NCBI RefSeq assembly: GCF_015832195.1
Contig: NC_052019.1
Location: 5,671,872 to 5,735,871, forward strand
DNA length: 64,000 nucleotides
DNA from: Motacilla alba alba
Taxonomy: Eukaryota > Chordata > Aves > Passeriformes > Motacillidae
Reading direction: 5' to 3'
The notes beneath the pieces are model-generated. The model was not told where the DNA came from. It saw only the letters and a list, made by a program, of their open reading frames with translations, and made no database searches. Position 1 is the stretch's first letter; every line of letters begins with the position of its first letter. The position numbers and the translations under genes were made by a program. Shown piece after piece: positions 29,201 to 41,400 of this stretch.

Positions 29201-32200
29201 GCTCTAGGAAGATGATGCTCTCAGGCATTTGGCAGTGCCATTATTGTTGTAACACTGCATATAGATATAAATATGCACATAAATATACATCCCAGGAGAG
29301 CAGTTATGTAGCAGAGTGACAGGTGCTCAGGGAATAATTCCAGTACCTACAGGGAGATGGAGACTATCAGTACTGTCCCCACTGTATTGGGGAGAAGATG
29401 GGGATATCATTTCCAAGCTGGTGAGATCCAGATTTATTGATGCCTCCATCTTCCATTCCCCAGAGCAGCACCTGGTGTAGGTATCCCTCTTGTGCTGTCT
29501 TCCCTCCAGCCTTTCCTTAGCCTATTGCAATTGTACCAGCCTTAGCTAACAAGGTCCAATTCTCTAATTCATGGATTTTCATGGATTTTCATGGGATTTA
29601 CTTCCTTAAGCTTTCTAACATTCCAGCAAAGCTGCTTAGGGATCTCCATTTTCAAATACACCTAATTAAACAACTGTTGTCACTTAAATTAACAACCTTT
29701 GTCTCACCATCTTTTTCCACCCTAAGAAGGACCAATGCTACATACTTCAGAATAGTTGAGCTGTGCTTTTAGATGCCATTTAGCACTCAGTGACAAAAAT
29801 TTCCAAATTCCTGAATTACTTGAGGTGCTACAGTTTATCTAACCAAGTCACCATCCCCAAAGACTCTCTTGCTGTCACCCCAATGAAAACCATCATCCTG
29901 ACAGTGGAGTTTCTCTAGTTGAACAGAAACAGCGCAGCACATGCTCTCACTACCAGTGTGAGGTAAAACATTCCCCCCTAAGCCCAAGGCAAGGGATTTA
30001 AACTATTGCCCTTGCCCTTGTCACCGCACTGGGTGTGGGTGGGAGCAGGCACAGCCACTCCAGGGCTGCCCACTGAGTCAGTAAGTTGTGGTGAGTCGAT
30101 TGTGCTCCTGAGCCCTGAATTATGGGATGGGCAGTTACCTCTTTATCTTTTGCTGGCTGTAGGTATTATGTAAGTAATTACATTTTGTCTTAACTGGAGT
30201 TTGGCCAACAACCTCGTATTAACATTTGCTATTAACATGAGCCAAGTGAGATTTTGAGTGCCCTGTGATAGGGCTGTCATGATCTACAGGCCAGTGGAGT
30301 TTCTGGAAGGATAGAGACTTCTTTTCCTGAGACCAGTCCTCAAGGCCACAGTCACCTTCCCAAGGGCTGTAAATCTGACACGTGTTATGTGCTGAAGTGG
30401 GGCAAACTGGCACCTTCAAGTCCACAGTAATTGCTAAATACACAGTGGGGAGGGTAAGGGGGTGAGAATTTCTTTTCCTGTGAGAGTCATTCTGTGCACT
30501 TGTGCCTGTAAGAGATAGTTTGAGACTGTTTTTGTTTACCAGGTCAAATGGATGATGTACTGGATCATATTCGCGCTCTTCACGACAGCAGAGACATTCA
30601 CGGATATCTTTCTTTGCTGGTAAGCACCAGAGGGGAGAGAGGCTCTTTGGCAGGAGATGAAAAGAAAATGGAAATGTTTACAAGGGGAAAAAATGGCACA
30701 CAAGTGTGCATTGACTCCTGTGCAGGGGTTCAGCAGCTTCAAGTGCATAGAGGGTTTTTGTCTGCAGGAGACATGCTTCCTTTCTCAGTGCTGTCACAGA
30801 GAAAAGAAAGAAGTGGAAAGGCTCAGTGGTATCTCATTAGTGGGAAATCATTACTGGAGTCTCTAGCCCTGCCTGTCAGAGAGGCTCAGCTGACTGCCCA
30901 GTTGGATGCTGCAGAGGTCATCACATAAATAACAGTTGATTTAGCTACAGGCTGAGTTTAGACTTGCCTGCCTGTATCCTACAGTAAATACACAGACTGT
31001 GGATCAGGTGCAAACAGCCCTGCAGCACAAGACTTTGTAGGTTGCTGTGTGGGTGGTTGTTCCTGGGTTGTTTTGCCTGGCACATTCTTGGTTGGGCTGG
31101 GTTTCTGGTTTGATGGAGGACAGTGACCTTCAACACTGCTGTGGCCCTCTGGTGCCAGTGGAAGGATTCCTGGTGACCTCTGTCAGGATGAGAGTACATA
31201 AATGCCCATTCATCAGATCCAGGTCTTTCTGGATGCTCAGGTTTGAAACTGTTTGTTGCTTGGTTGCCCTTTATAGTAAGGGCTTTCTATCAGAAACCAG
31301 AGAGATCAGCAGACTTTAGATGAAAATGTAACTGTAGTGCATGGCCCTTACAGCCTATTCCTGCACAGCACTGCCTGCCTTGAGGGAGTCCTCCAGATGA
31401 AGGAAATCAGGAGGACTTGGCAACATGTCAGATCTGTTGAAAAGGAGATGGAAGACATTAATGTCCATCTAATTTGCGTGCAGATGTACCTTTCCTGTGT
31501 TCATCTGGAGCTTTGTGGTTTTTTTGGAGGATGAATTATGTGAGTCTGCAAAGAGGAATGGCAGAGGGCTCATCCAGCCTGTGAAATCAAGTGTGCTGTA
31601 GAGATCCTCAGTGAGGTGGGAGATCAACCTGGCACATCCATGCTCAGAGTAGAGCATTGCAGAGGCCCAGGGTGTCAGATCTGGGTGCTGGCCGGCCCAG
31701 CTGGCTCAGTGACAGCACTGTGTGACACAGCAGGAGCCTGTCTGGGTCCAGCTGGGCTGGTCCGCAGCAGTCACAGGTCTCTGCACTGCTCTTGCTTGCA
31801 AAGAGTTACTATTGTTCCTCACACTGCTGGCAGCAATATGCCTGCCCACATGAAGATGCTGCTGGGTGGCCAGTCTTGAGCTCTGGGCTCTGTCCTACAG
31901 AAAAGAGTCTGGATAATTTAATCTCAGGATGTCCCTGGCTGCTTGTTACAGCTAAAGCATGTCCTGTTGTTAATGTCCTCCCTATTTTGCAGCCCTACCT
32001 GAAAGTCTGTGGGTCTGCACCTTTATGTTTCTTGGACAACAGAGGTTCTTGTATTTCAGTTTTAGTCATATAAGTGTTAGCTGAAAAGCTGAGAGGCAGG
32101 GAGATGGAAAATGCATAAATACATATCAATGAAATATTAGTTTGTTGTCTGGTCTTTGCTTTCTCACAATGGCTGGGGATACTGTGAGGACAGCACCTGT

Positions 32201-32483
32201 GATCTCTGCATGTAGAAAGCTCCTCTTATCACATGTCAGAGTCTCTTTCAGACTGTTAAATAATGGTCCTGATAACCAAGGACCATTTCACCCACATGTT
32301 GTTGAGATGTGCTCAAAACTGAGTCAATACACTTTAATCCTTAGATTTTTTTGGTAAGCAAAAGCTGCATTGAACTAGGCTGGCAAATCCCTACCTATGC
32401 TGAGCATCTGTAATTAAGGGCAGTGGTTAAACTCGGAGCAGACAGTAACCCTCTTTTTCTTCTAGGTTTCCATTCTACTATGA
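1679..32483 (+). CDS. Overlapping upstream open reading frame, spliced over exons 1-4 (hypothetical)
   Basis: An ATG at 1679 lies 109 bases before the REEP1 ATG, so it is in the +1 frame relative to it. Its frame stays open through exon 1 (47 codons), across the exon 1/2, 2/3 and 3/4 junctions, and stops at TGA 32481-32483 in exon 4, giving 102 codons. The ATG has G at +4 but C at -3, a moderate context. A second ATG in this frame sits at 1796, eight bases after the REEP1 ATG. The N-terminal half is Arg/Pro/Ala-rich because it crosses the CpG island. If the transcript begins upstream of 1679, ribosomes starting here would bypass the REEP1 start. No protein family is recognised, so this is more likely a regulatory uORF than a functional protein. 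Whether the mRNA includes 1679 is unknown. Confidence 0.3.
1788..1819 (+). CDS. REEP1: REEP1 coding exon 1
   Basis: This exon encodes residues 1-10 and two bases of codon 11, starting [10 protein letters not shown]. The donor is GT|gtgagt at 1820. The ATG is preceded by GCC and followed by G, a strong initiation context, and the N-terminus is the invariant REEP1/2 start. The 5' untranslated part lies in the CpG island and its limit cannot be seen. Confidence 0.96.
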
Positions 32484-35400
32484 ACTCAAAATAGCTTTTG
32501 TAGCTTGGCTGCTGTCTCCATACACAAAAGGCTCCAGCCTCCTGTACAGGAAATTTGTTCATCCAACTCTGTCTTCAAAAGAAAAGGTAATCACAGGTGC
32601 CTGGGTCGTCTCTGGGTGGAACAGAACTAGGGTGTGTTTATTCCAGTCCCTCTATCATTCATTTTCATTGAATGATTGGGAGCTGCTGATTCTCTTCCTC
32701 TATCATTTGATCCCTTCTTTTTGGTTGGTGTTTTTGTTCTTTGTGGTTGTTGTGTTTTTAAGTACTGGCATCTGTTCAGTGCACTCACACTTATTAACTC
32801 ATTTTGGTGCAGTTGAGAAAGTGGGAGGGAGGGGGATAAAAATACCTCCTGGGCTGCTTTGCATGGACTGGCTGATTATAGCTGGAGCGCTCTGTTGTGG
32901 CTGGATATAACAAATAGAGAAACTCGGTCTGGCAGCCAGGACTCCTCAACTTTGTTCTGCCTAAAACATTGTACAGCAATGAGACAAACAGCCCAGGCAG
33001 TCTAAAATGGGCTTAGCAAGCACATGCCTGGCTGTGTAGTGTGGTAAAAAAAGGCATGTAACATGTTGAGGTCCTAGATTAAAAAATGTCTTGCCCAAAT
33101 TAAAGATGCTAATTTTGGGAGGGGGACATTACAACTTGGGTATCATTTGCCTGTCTGGGAGATTCCTGTGGCTGTGAATGGGACACTGTCAGGCAGATCC
33201 ATTTGGCTCATGAGAATAAATGGACCAAGAACAGCTATTGTGACATACCAACATGAAAACTGCTGAGTGAGTAACTGTTTCCTACACTGGCAACTTGGAA
33301 ATGAAGTTTAGCCCTCCCTTTAGCCACAGGCAGTGAAGGAGCAGTTGGATCTCAGTCCTGTCCAAGAAGGACAGTGGGAATCAGTCCCTTGTCTCTGCTT
33401 CCCTTTGTTTGTGTTTCTCCAAGTAGGGCTCGTGCATTTTGAGTTATCACCTCGTACCTATGGGGAATAGGGAGAGCAGCCAGCAGCTCCTCACAGCCTC
33501 CAGGCCCTACCAACCCAGCACATCCACCAGCTGAGAACTAGAAGTCATTGCTACCATTATCATCCAGACCCCAGTGTCCTGAGGGAGGGAGAATAAGGGC
33601 AGCAACCTCCCTAACTGTTTCACTGTATATTGAGCAGCATCAAAGTCCAGAAGCTCTGGGCCTACCAATTCCATGGGCATCTGAAGCTGGGCACTGCTTT
33701 GATGTGCAGAGATAGCCCAGATATTTCTGAGGCCACCTGTCCTGGACACAGGGCAGTGCAGCTTCAGCTGCCCAGTGTCATCATATGAGTATTTTTAACT
33801 ATGAGGCAATCCCATTTGTCTTTGAAGTGTATGGTTTGCAAATGGCTATCAGTCCGTGTTGCTCAGGCAGATTTCTCTTGCTTCCAGGACCCAAACTTTG
33901 GGTCCCAGTCTTCCATTTGTAGAATAAAGAGTTCCCCAATCCTGCTGTGGGAGTTACTGCCTCCCAGCAAACTTTTCCTCTTTGCAGATGTTGGATGTGA
34001 ACTTCTTTCCAGCCACAGTGAGGACATGGAGGACATCTACCTCCATAGAGTGTGACCTGGCTCTGCCAAGAGTTTGAGGCTGAGACAAGCCTGAACTTGT
34101 CCTTCTTGTGCTTTTTTAATTGTTTGTTTTGTGTTCTGCCCTGGCAGGAGATCGATGACTGCCTCATCCAGGCAAAAGACCGGAGCTACGATGCCCTCGT
34201 GCACTTCGGGAAGCGGGGGCTGAACGTTGCAGCCACGGCAGCCGTCATGGCAGCTTCAAAGGTAAAGGTGCAGCTCAGGGTGGGCTCTCATTAACATCTC
34301 CTCTGCATCCACTGCCAGCAGCAGCCCCAGTGTGGAGGGGGAGAGATGGTGGGGGTAGGGGGTTCTCTCATTATTTTGTATAGTCACCTATAATTTTGTG
34401 TAGTGACAGGAAAGAAGATGAAGTTCATGAAGGCTAAAAGTTCTTCTGCAAGGCATCCATGTAACATAACTGGTGTAAAATTCTCTGCTTGGATGCTATA
34501 TAAAAGTGAGTGGGAAGTGCCATTAGCTGCTTTTGGAGGATGAGTAGATACTGGATGAGGGGTCTCATCTGAAGGGGTGTATCCTATATTCTCTTCCTGG
34601 CTTAGAGCCAAACCCAGAAAATAGCTGTTATCTGTTGTTCCTTTTCTTCCATAAAAGCTGCAGGGACTTGATAACTGCATTTTGATGTCCTGCCCTCTGG
34701 CCATGGGCTTAGAGTTGATGTGCACAGTGTGTTTTGGGGGTGAGACTTGGCTACCATGCCTGTTGCAAAAGGTTAGTTAGAAACATATGGACAAGGAGGG
34801 TACTGGTAGTAGGAACATGAGAATGGGAGTTGAAGGAAGTTGTTTTCCACTGCCAAATGCTTTTCCTATGACCTAAGGCACATCACTTGAGTATGTCTTG
34901 GCCTTACTTCCTGCAAAAATGCAAAATGCATCCTTGGGAGGCCAAATACCATAAAGCTTATAAAGCCTGTTGAAAGCAAGGTATTACAGAAGGGGAGAGC
35001 CCAAAGGGTGTGCCATGCTCATGGGATCACAAGGATATGCTAAACCCAAAAATTGTCTCCTTTTTCCCTGCCTAGCATTGTGCAGATTATATTGTCGGGC
35101 CTGTCTTCTCCTGAGCTGTTGTTTTTCAGTGGGGAGACTCTTCTAACCCAGGGACTGTGAGATAAACCAAATTTGGACTGAAACCTGAGATAAATGTGGA
35201 GCTAGGGCAGTGCTGTGTATCGTATGCTCAATGAAATAACGTTTTTGTGATGCCTCCAGGACACTTAACACTTTTGCTGCTGCCATGTAAGCCCGAAGAA
35301 GTCACACTGGGGACATAAATAGGCTCTAGGAATGCCAGTTTTGCAGCACTGCCTTTGCTCTGAGCCCCTTCCTACAAGGTGCTGCAGACTGTCTGTGCTA

Positions 35401-38400
35401 GAGCTGTTTTTAGGACACAGTGAGAAACTATGTGTGAATCCCAAAGGAATTCTGGCTCCTGTCTAGGTAGCTCCTGAATATGAGAAGCTCAACAGTAACC
35501 CAAACCCGCAGTGCCAACCTGTTCCTCCATCAGGACTGCAACAGTGTCTGCATCAGCTGTTCAGCTGGAATGAACAGCCAGCACCACAGTTTCACTTTCC
35601 ACCGTTCCACTTTTCTGCTGCTTTTCTTAAGACTCTCTCTGCCTTAAAATGTGGCTCCAGTGGCAATGGGGAAGAGAGGGAAGAGTCTCCATGGTACAAG
35701 GAAGCTGTTGTTTTTCATAGTTGATGAAACTCCCCATTCAGTGGTGGAAGAAAACAACTCTGTGACTCGTGTGGAATTATTGTACTGCACATCTGCCAAC
35801 ACAACTTGAGAGAGAGCTGTTAAGATATTGCAACCTGTAAATGGGCCAGAAGAGTCTTACTTGCACACTACTTTGGGGAGGGGAAAATGATTTGTTAATA
35901 AGATTGAGAGGTTATTGAATACATTGATTGATTGATTTTTGCAACAAAGCAAGGACTGTTCAGGTATTTCCTTCAGCCTTGACATTTAAATTACTCTGAA
36001 TGTATGAGGAAAAAATAGGACCCCTGGCTTCCTTCACTGTTTTGGCCTGTGGCCTCCAGCAAGTTGCTTGTTTCTGTGTGCCTAAGGGTGCAGATCCAAC
36101 AGAGCGTGTGAGCCAATCTGACAGCTCTCCTCCTCCTCCCAAATGGGGTAGTGCTCCAGCTCCCAGGGTGCACCAGCATTTTGGACCTCCTCAGGTTATC
36201 TCTAATCTATCAGAAAGGTAATCCTGAAAGAAAAATAAAGGGGTATGTCCTTTTCAGCCCACAATCTTATCTTGAGTGGCTGAGCCAGCATAAGGAAAGG
36301 GATTGAACTGCATTGTGAGGAGCACGGCCAGAGGAAAGGAAAGCAAGATCATCCCTTCCTGATCTTGAGAAGCAGACAGATTAGCTGTGCTGCCCATGGA
36401 AGTACACCCCAATCTGTTCCCAGTGTAATATCCAGGGATGGTTAAAGCAGCTTCTGTCCCTTGCCCTTCTGAGACGGAATGTGCCGCTGTTCTGGCAGGG
36501 AGGGCAGCCTGGTGTGAGTTGCAGCCTGGTGTGCTCCAGTGCAGGCGTGCTGAGCTGGGCTTCCTCAGGTATCCAGGATGGGATTGGGCGGGTGTGGCTG
36601 TGTCTCCATGTAGCTGTCCCTGCTGAGGAGCGAGTTGTTTCCCAGAGAGGAGTGGTACACCAGGCAGGGGTGGGAGCTGTTTCTCTTGCCCTGGTTTTCA
36701 GCTGCTGTCAACTACGTGTCAACGCCCTTCCTTGCTCACTTGAGAAGGTATAACTGAGCCAGATTATCCTGCCTGAGAGATGTTTAAATGATTAATTATC
36801 TGGAAAACACTTTGAGCAGGCAGATGCCAGACCAGACTGCAGTGAGGTCCTTAGGGGGAAGTTTCCTAGGAAGGAGGAAAGAGAATACTATTTCTGAGGC
36901 TTATTATGGCTTTCCCAATGCCAAGATTTAAGAGTATCCAGCTAGTCTGTGATAAGCGTTGAGTGTAGAAAGGAAAGTGATTTCATTTGGTTTCAGCCTT
37001 TAAAGGATTGTGTTACAATTGGAACCTATAGAGATGATGATTTATTCAGTAGCACTGAGCTCCTGCAGCTTCCATGGAAAACATGGCTTTTACCAGCAAG
37101 TGAATGTGAGGATTATTTACTGCTTCACTTGGATTACTGGTGAGGAAAAGATGCTTTTGTGTGCAGAAATGGACCTTCAGGCTTTGCAAATCAACTTCAC
37201 ATAGTGACAATACACAGTGAGCTGCTGGGCTGGAAAGGACTCTGTACAGATCTGTTTTCAGTAAATTAGCTGAAATCTAAAGGCTCCTATACCTGAGAGA
37301 GAACATGTCTCATGCTGTGCCTAGCCCTGTCCTCTCCTTTCTGTCTGAGCTGTCATCCATCACGGTCTTTTGTCTTTCATGATAAGATCTTTGGGCAAGG
37401 CCCATCTTTTAATTCTTTTCATCCATCATATTTTTTATCCATTCTTTTTGTCCACCATATTTTTAATCCATCCTGTTTATCCACCATCTTTTTTTCATGC
37501 AGCACAATGCCTCTGCCTCTCTGATTACCACTGGTGTGTGACAGGGTGGTGCTTATATATTTACTGCAGGCTAAGATGCTGCAAGCTATGCACAGCCACA
37601 CCTTCCTTACCTCTGATCCCTTGTCCCTTTCCTTTTTTAAATTTTAAATACCCTATGGTTTCAGCTAGCCAACTGCAGGCTTGTCCTTCCCCCTCCTCCT
37701 GCTCCCTGCCCCTGCTCTGTTCTGTTTTGAAGCCACAGTTGTGCTAATGCTGGCACAAACCTGTGCCAGTTCATTTTACAGGCTGAGGAGCTGTCAGTGT
37801 CCCAAGCACCCTGGGTCTGCCCAGCTGGCTCACTTGGGTGTTTTCTCTCTCTCTGGAGAGTCTATTTTTGATGCTCACTAGGCAAACAGAATGTTGGATA
37901 TCTGGTTTATTTCCCCTGTTAGGTGCTCAACACAGATCTTTTCTCTGCCCCTAGCAGCTCACATCCCCCACCAAGGAGCATAATCTCATTTGGGGCTCTA
38001 ATCCTGTCCTCATCACTTGGTGATTCTGTCACATGTGGTCACTTCAAGTGGGTCAGTCCTAAGTGGTAGGATTAAATGACCAGGCAGTAAATCCTGCTGC
38101 TCTTTGTGGGTTTTCAGTTAGTTCCAGCTAATTCAGCCATTTCCATTCCCGAAGAGCCCTGACCACCACCATCTTTCCAGCCCACCTTGGTGGAGAGAAA
38201 ACAAGCTTGCATTTGGGTCACAGCAGGAGGCAGCAGCAGCAGCAGGGCTGTTACAGCCCCAGCCATGGGGCTGCTGCAAGGCCCTGGCCAGGCAGTGCCA
38301 GGCAGTGCATCCATCACATGGATCCCGGGCATAAGTGGGCTTTTCAGGGCCACCACGCAGGTTTCAGTGTAAGCAGCTGGGACACAAGTGACTGCAGCAA

Positions 38401-41400
38401 GGACAGGCTCCAGTGGCTTGGAAGCAGCACCAACCTTCTCCAGCACACTTTTATCTACTCCCTTCTGTCACCACTCCTGGCACTTATCTTTCACCTGTCA
38501 CCCTGAGCCTGCTACCACCTGGTGCTTGCCATGTCCCCAGTCCCCAGCTCCTCTATCCCTGCTTGCTTTCCCAGAAGCCTGCCCAGCCCTGCCATTTCCC
38601 CCTGTCTTTCTACAACCCACACATCACCAGTTTTACACTCCCCCAGCTGTCTCTCTTTCAAGCTGCTGAGTTTCCCAGATCCTGTTTGGATGTATCCTTT
38701 TTTGTCGTAATACGACACGAAAAGACGACACGGACACTGCTGCTCTTCAGGTGAACAAAAAAGAGGGACCTTTATTTTCTGACTCTAACATTTATAGTTT
38801 TCTAAAAGTGACAGTGGATTGGAGGGTGACAGTGCCACCTCTCCAATGACACTGGACAGACTAAGAGTCTATCAATTCTCTCCTCCTCCATGAAAGAATG
38901 CAAAACATAAGTTGTTTATAGAACTGTGTGTGAGAAAGTTTGTTACAAGAATACAAACATCAGAAGGCTTAGCAAGGTCTTAGAAAATCAGGGTGACACT
39001 TTTTCCCCAGCCTGAACAAACCAACTCTGCCAAACAGACCCACTTCTTTCCCCACCTGGAGACAAACCCTGCTCCCAACCACTTAACCATCCCCAAGCTG
39101 CAGCCTCAACGCTGCTTTTCAAAGGAGATTTGGAGAAAACATCCCACTGCCAACAGATCAGTGTAGTCCAGAGGTTTCTGACACTGAACCTTCCCCTGCC
39201 TTTCTCCTGCCCTTCTGCAGGTGAGGTGGCAGAGCAGCCGGTGCTGTGGCCCATTGCGTGCCCGCTTTTACACAGGGGAGTGGGGCACAGCGGGGTGCTG
39301 GCAGTGAGTGCTGAGCCTTGGCAGGAGAAGATAAAAGAGGTGCAGGGAGCAGGCACACATGACTGGTGTCAGTGAAAAGCCCGTTTGTGCCTAATAAGTC
39401 TGAGGAAGAGTCCGGGAGCCTGTCACGCGCGGGGAATGCGGCTCGCGGGAGCAGCCGTCACTGCGCGCATCGCTCAGAGGAGCAGGCACGCAGACAGGCA
39501 GGAGGGCTCAGGGTGAGCATCCACCTGCTGAACGAATGCAGGGCAGCCTCAGCAGTTCCCAAACCACCTGTCTGGGCTGGCATTTCCATTCCGTTCATTT
39601 CGATTTCCACCCTTGGGCTCACCTTCCCCTGGAGGGTTATAGCTTCATTACCTTAAGGCCCTTCAGCCCAAGAAATTTATCAGGAAGTTTCTCAGTGCAT
39701 TTGCTGATTTTTAAACCAGGACACTGGGAGGGAAATGCTGGTGATGATTTAGGCTTTATCCTCTTTGGACAAACAGCATCCTTTAATTAATTTCTAGTAT
39801 CCAGCTGGTGTAGCCAGTGCAATTGCCTGAAAATCAATATTTAGATCCCTTATTTAATGTGTGATTTTGCACGTATTTACTGTGGAAACTGGGAGAAAAA
39901 TACTTGTGTGGGAGAGACATGCTGCCTTTTGTGACATAACAGTGGAGAACTGCACTTCTGCTTGGATTGGGAGAGGGAGGCAGGGGTGGGGAGCATCCTT
40001 TCCCTTAAGATGCTTGATAAAGCCTCTTTGTAATGATTAGATCCCAGTGCTCAGAGGGAGAGTGCTCCTTTGCTGAGCCAACATATGGGAGCACAGTTCT
40101 GACCAATCTCCTTAGCACCACATCTGTGATGGCCACATCATGTGCCCTCAGCAGTAACATGGCCTAGAGCTGCAGAGGTCAGGAGTGATTCAGAGTTCAC
40201 AGTGTGAGAAGCCTTTGGGGACACTTTGCTGTTCTCTCAGAGGAGCTGAGCTTGTTGCTTTTGAAAGTAGTTTCTTTCAAAGGATCTCCATTTGGGATCC
40301 AAAATCAAAGATCTTGGAGCAATTTTACGCCAATAGAGAGGAACAACAAATGGCTTTCTTAAAATATATGGTAGTGTGCCACTGATTGCAGTACTTTGTG
40401 AAGTATCCTTGTCACGTGTGATGCATCTTTTATTCAGAAGTCTTTAAGAATCTGTTTTTCACAAATCCATAGGATCCCAATGCTGTTTGAGTTACAATCC
40501 AGATAAGTTTTTCCAGTTTCTCTTTCATGGCTGTTTGGCTGGTGTCTCCAACAAGCAAACAACACTCACTGAATGCACAGGACAGCAGAACCAAAAAATA
40601 AATTTATACAGAGAGACTAGTGTGGGAGAAACAATAACAAAGAGTTCCCTGGAGAGGAAATTAACTGCACAAACAAAAAAAGGGTGGATGAAATGATGTT
40701 TCCACCATCAACATTAACGTCAGCTGGTTTCCCTTTGAGTCTTTATTACTGTATGACATTTCCAAACAGGCAGCTCTTCCAGACTAGGCATGGCACGCAG
40801 GCCCTGGCCATAAATAAGGATATTGCTTGTAGGATGTTTGTGTTCATATGGTGGCAGAAGCAATTTACTCCTTCACTCATGCCTGGGAGACCATAAAGCT
40901 GATGGTTCTGCTCAGGGCCTGCCTGCAGCCAGGCATGAGGAAGCTTCTGTGTGCAAACTCCTGCTCAGTGCCATGAGCAATTCCCCACTGTCACCCTACT
41001 GCTCAGGAGAACTGTCAGTCACCAGGGCTAAAATGACTGCCACGTGTCCCTCACATAATCCTGTGCCTAAATTAGTCACTAGGCCTGACACTAGGGGTTT
41101 CTCTAGTGGGAAGCATCAATCAAGTGCAAGGAGTGGAGTAGCAGCCCATTGTGTTTGTAATTTGGTTTACTCTTTAAAAACACGTGTTAGGTGACACCTT
41201 GTCAGCTGGGGTTATGGAGTGGTTTCTCCATCTCTCTGGGGAAGCTGAGGAAGGGAGGACCTATGTTCAGAGGTGTAGTCCATGGGTGGGTGTCCCTGCT
41301 TTTTATGTGTGTGTGAGTCTCTGCACATGGTGCCCAGTGTCATGCTCATGTCTCACCTCGATTACTTATGCTTCAAATAGATCTTATTCTCAAAGCTTTT

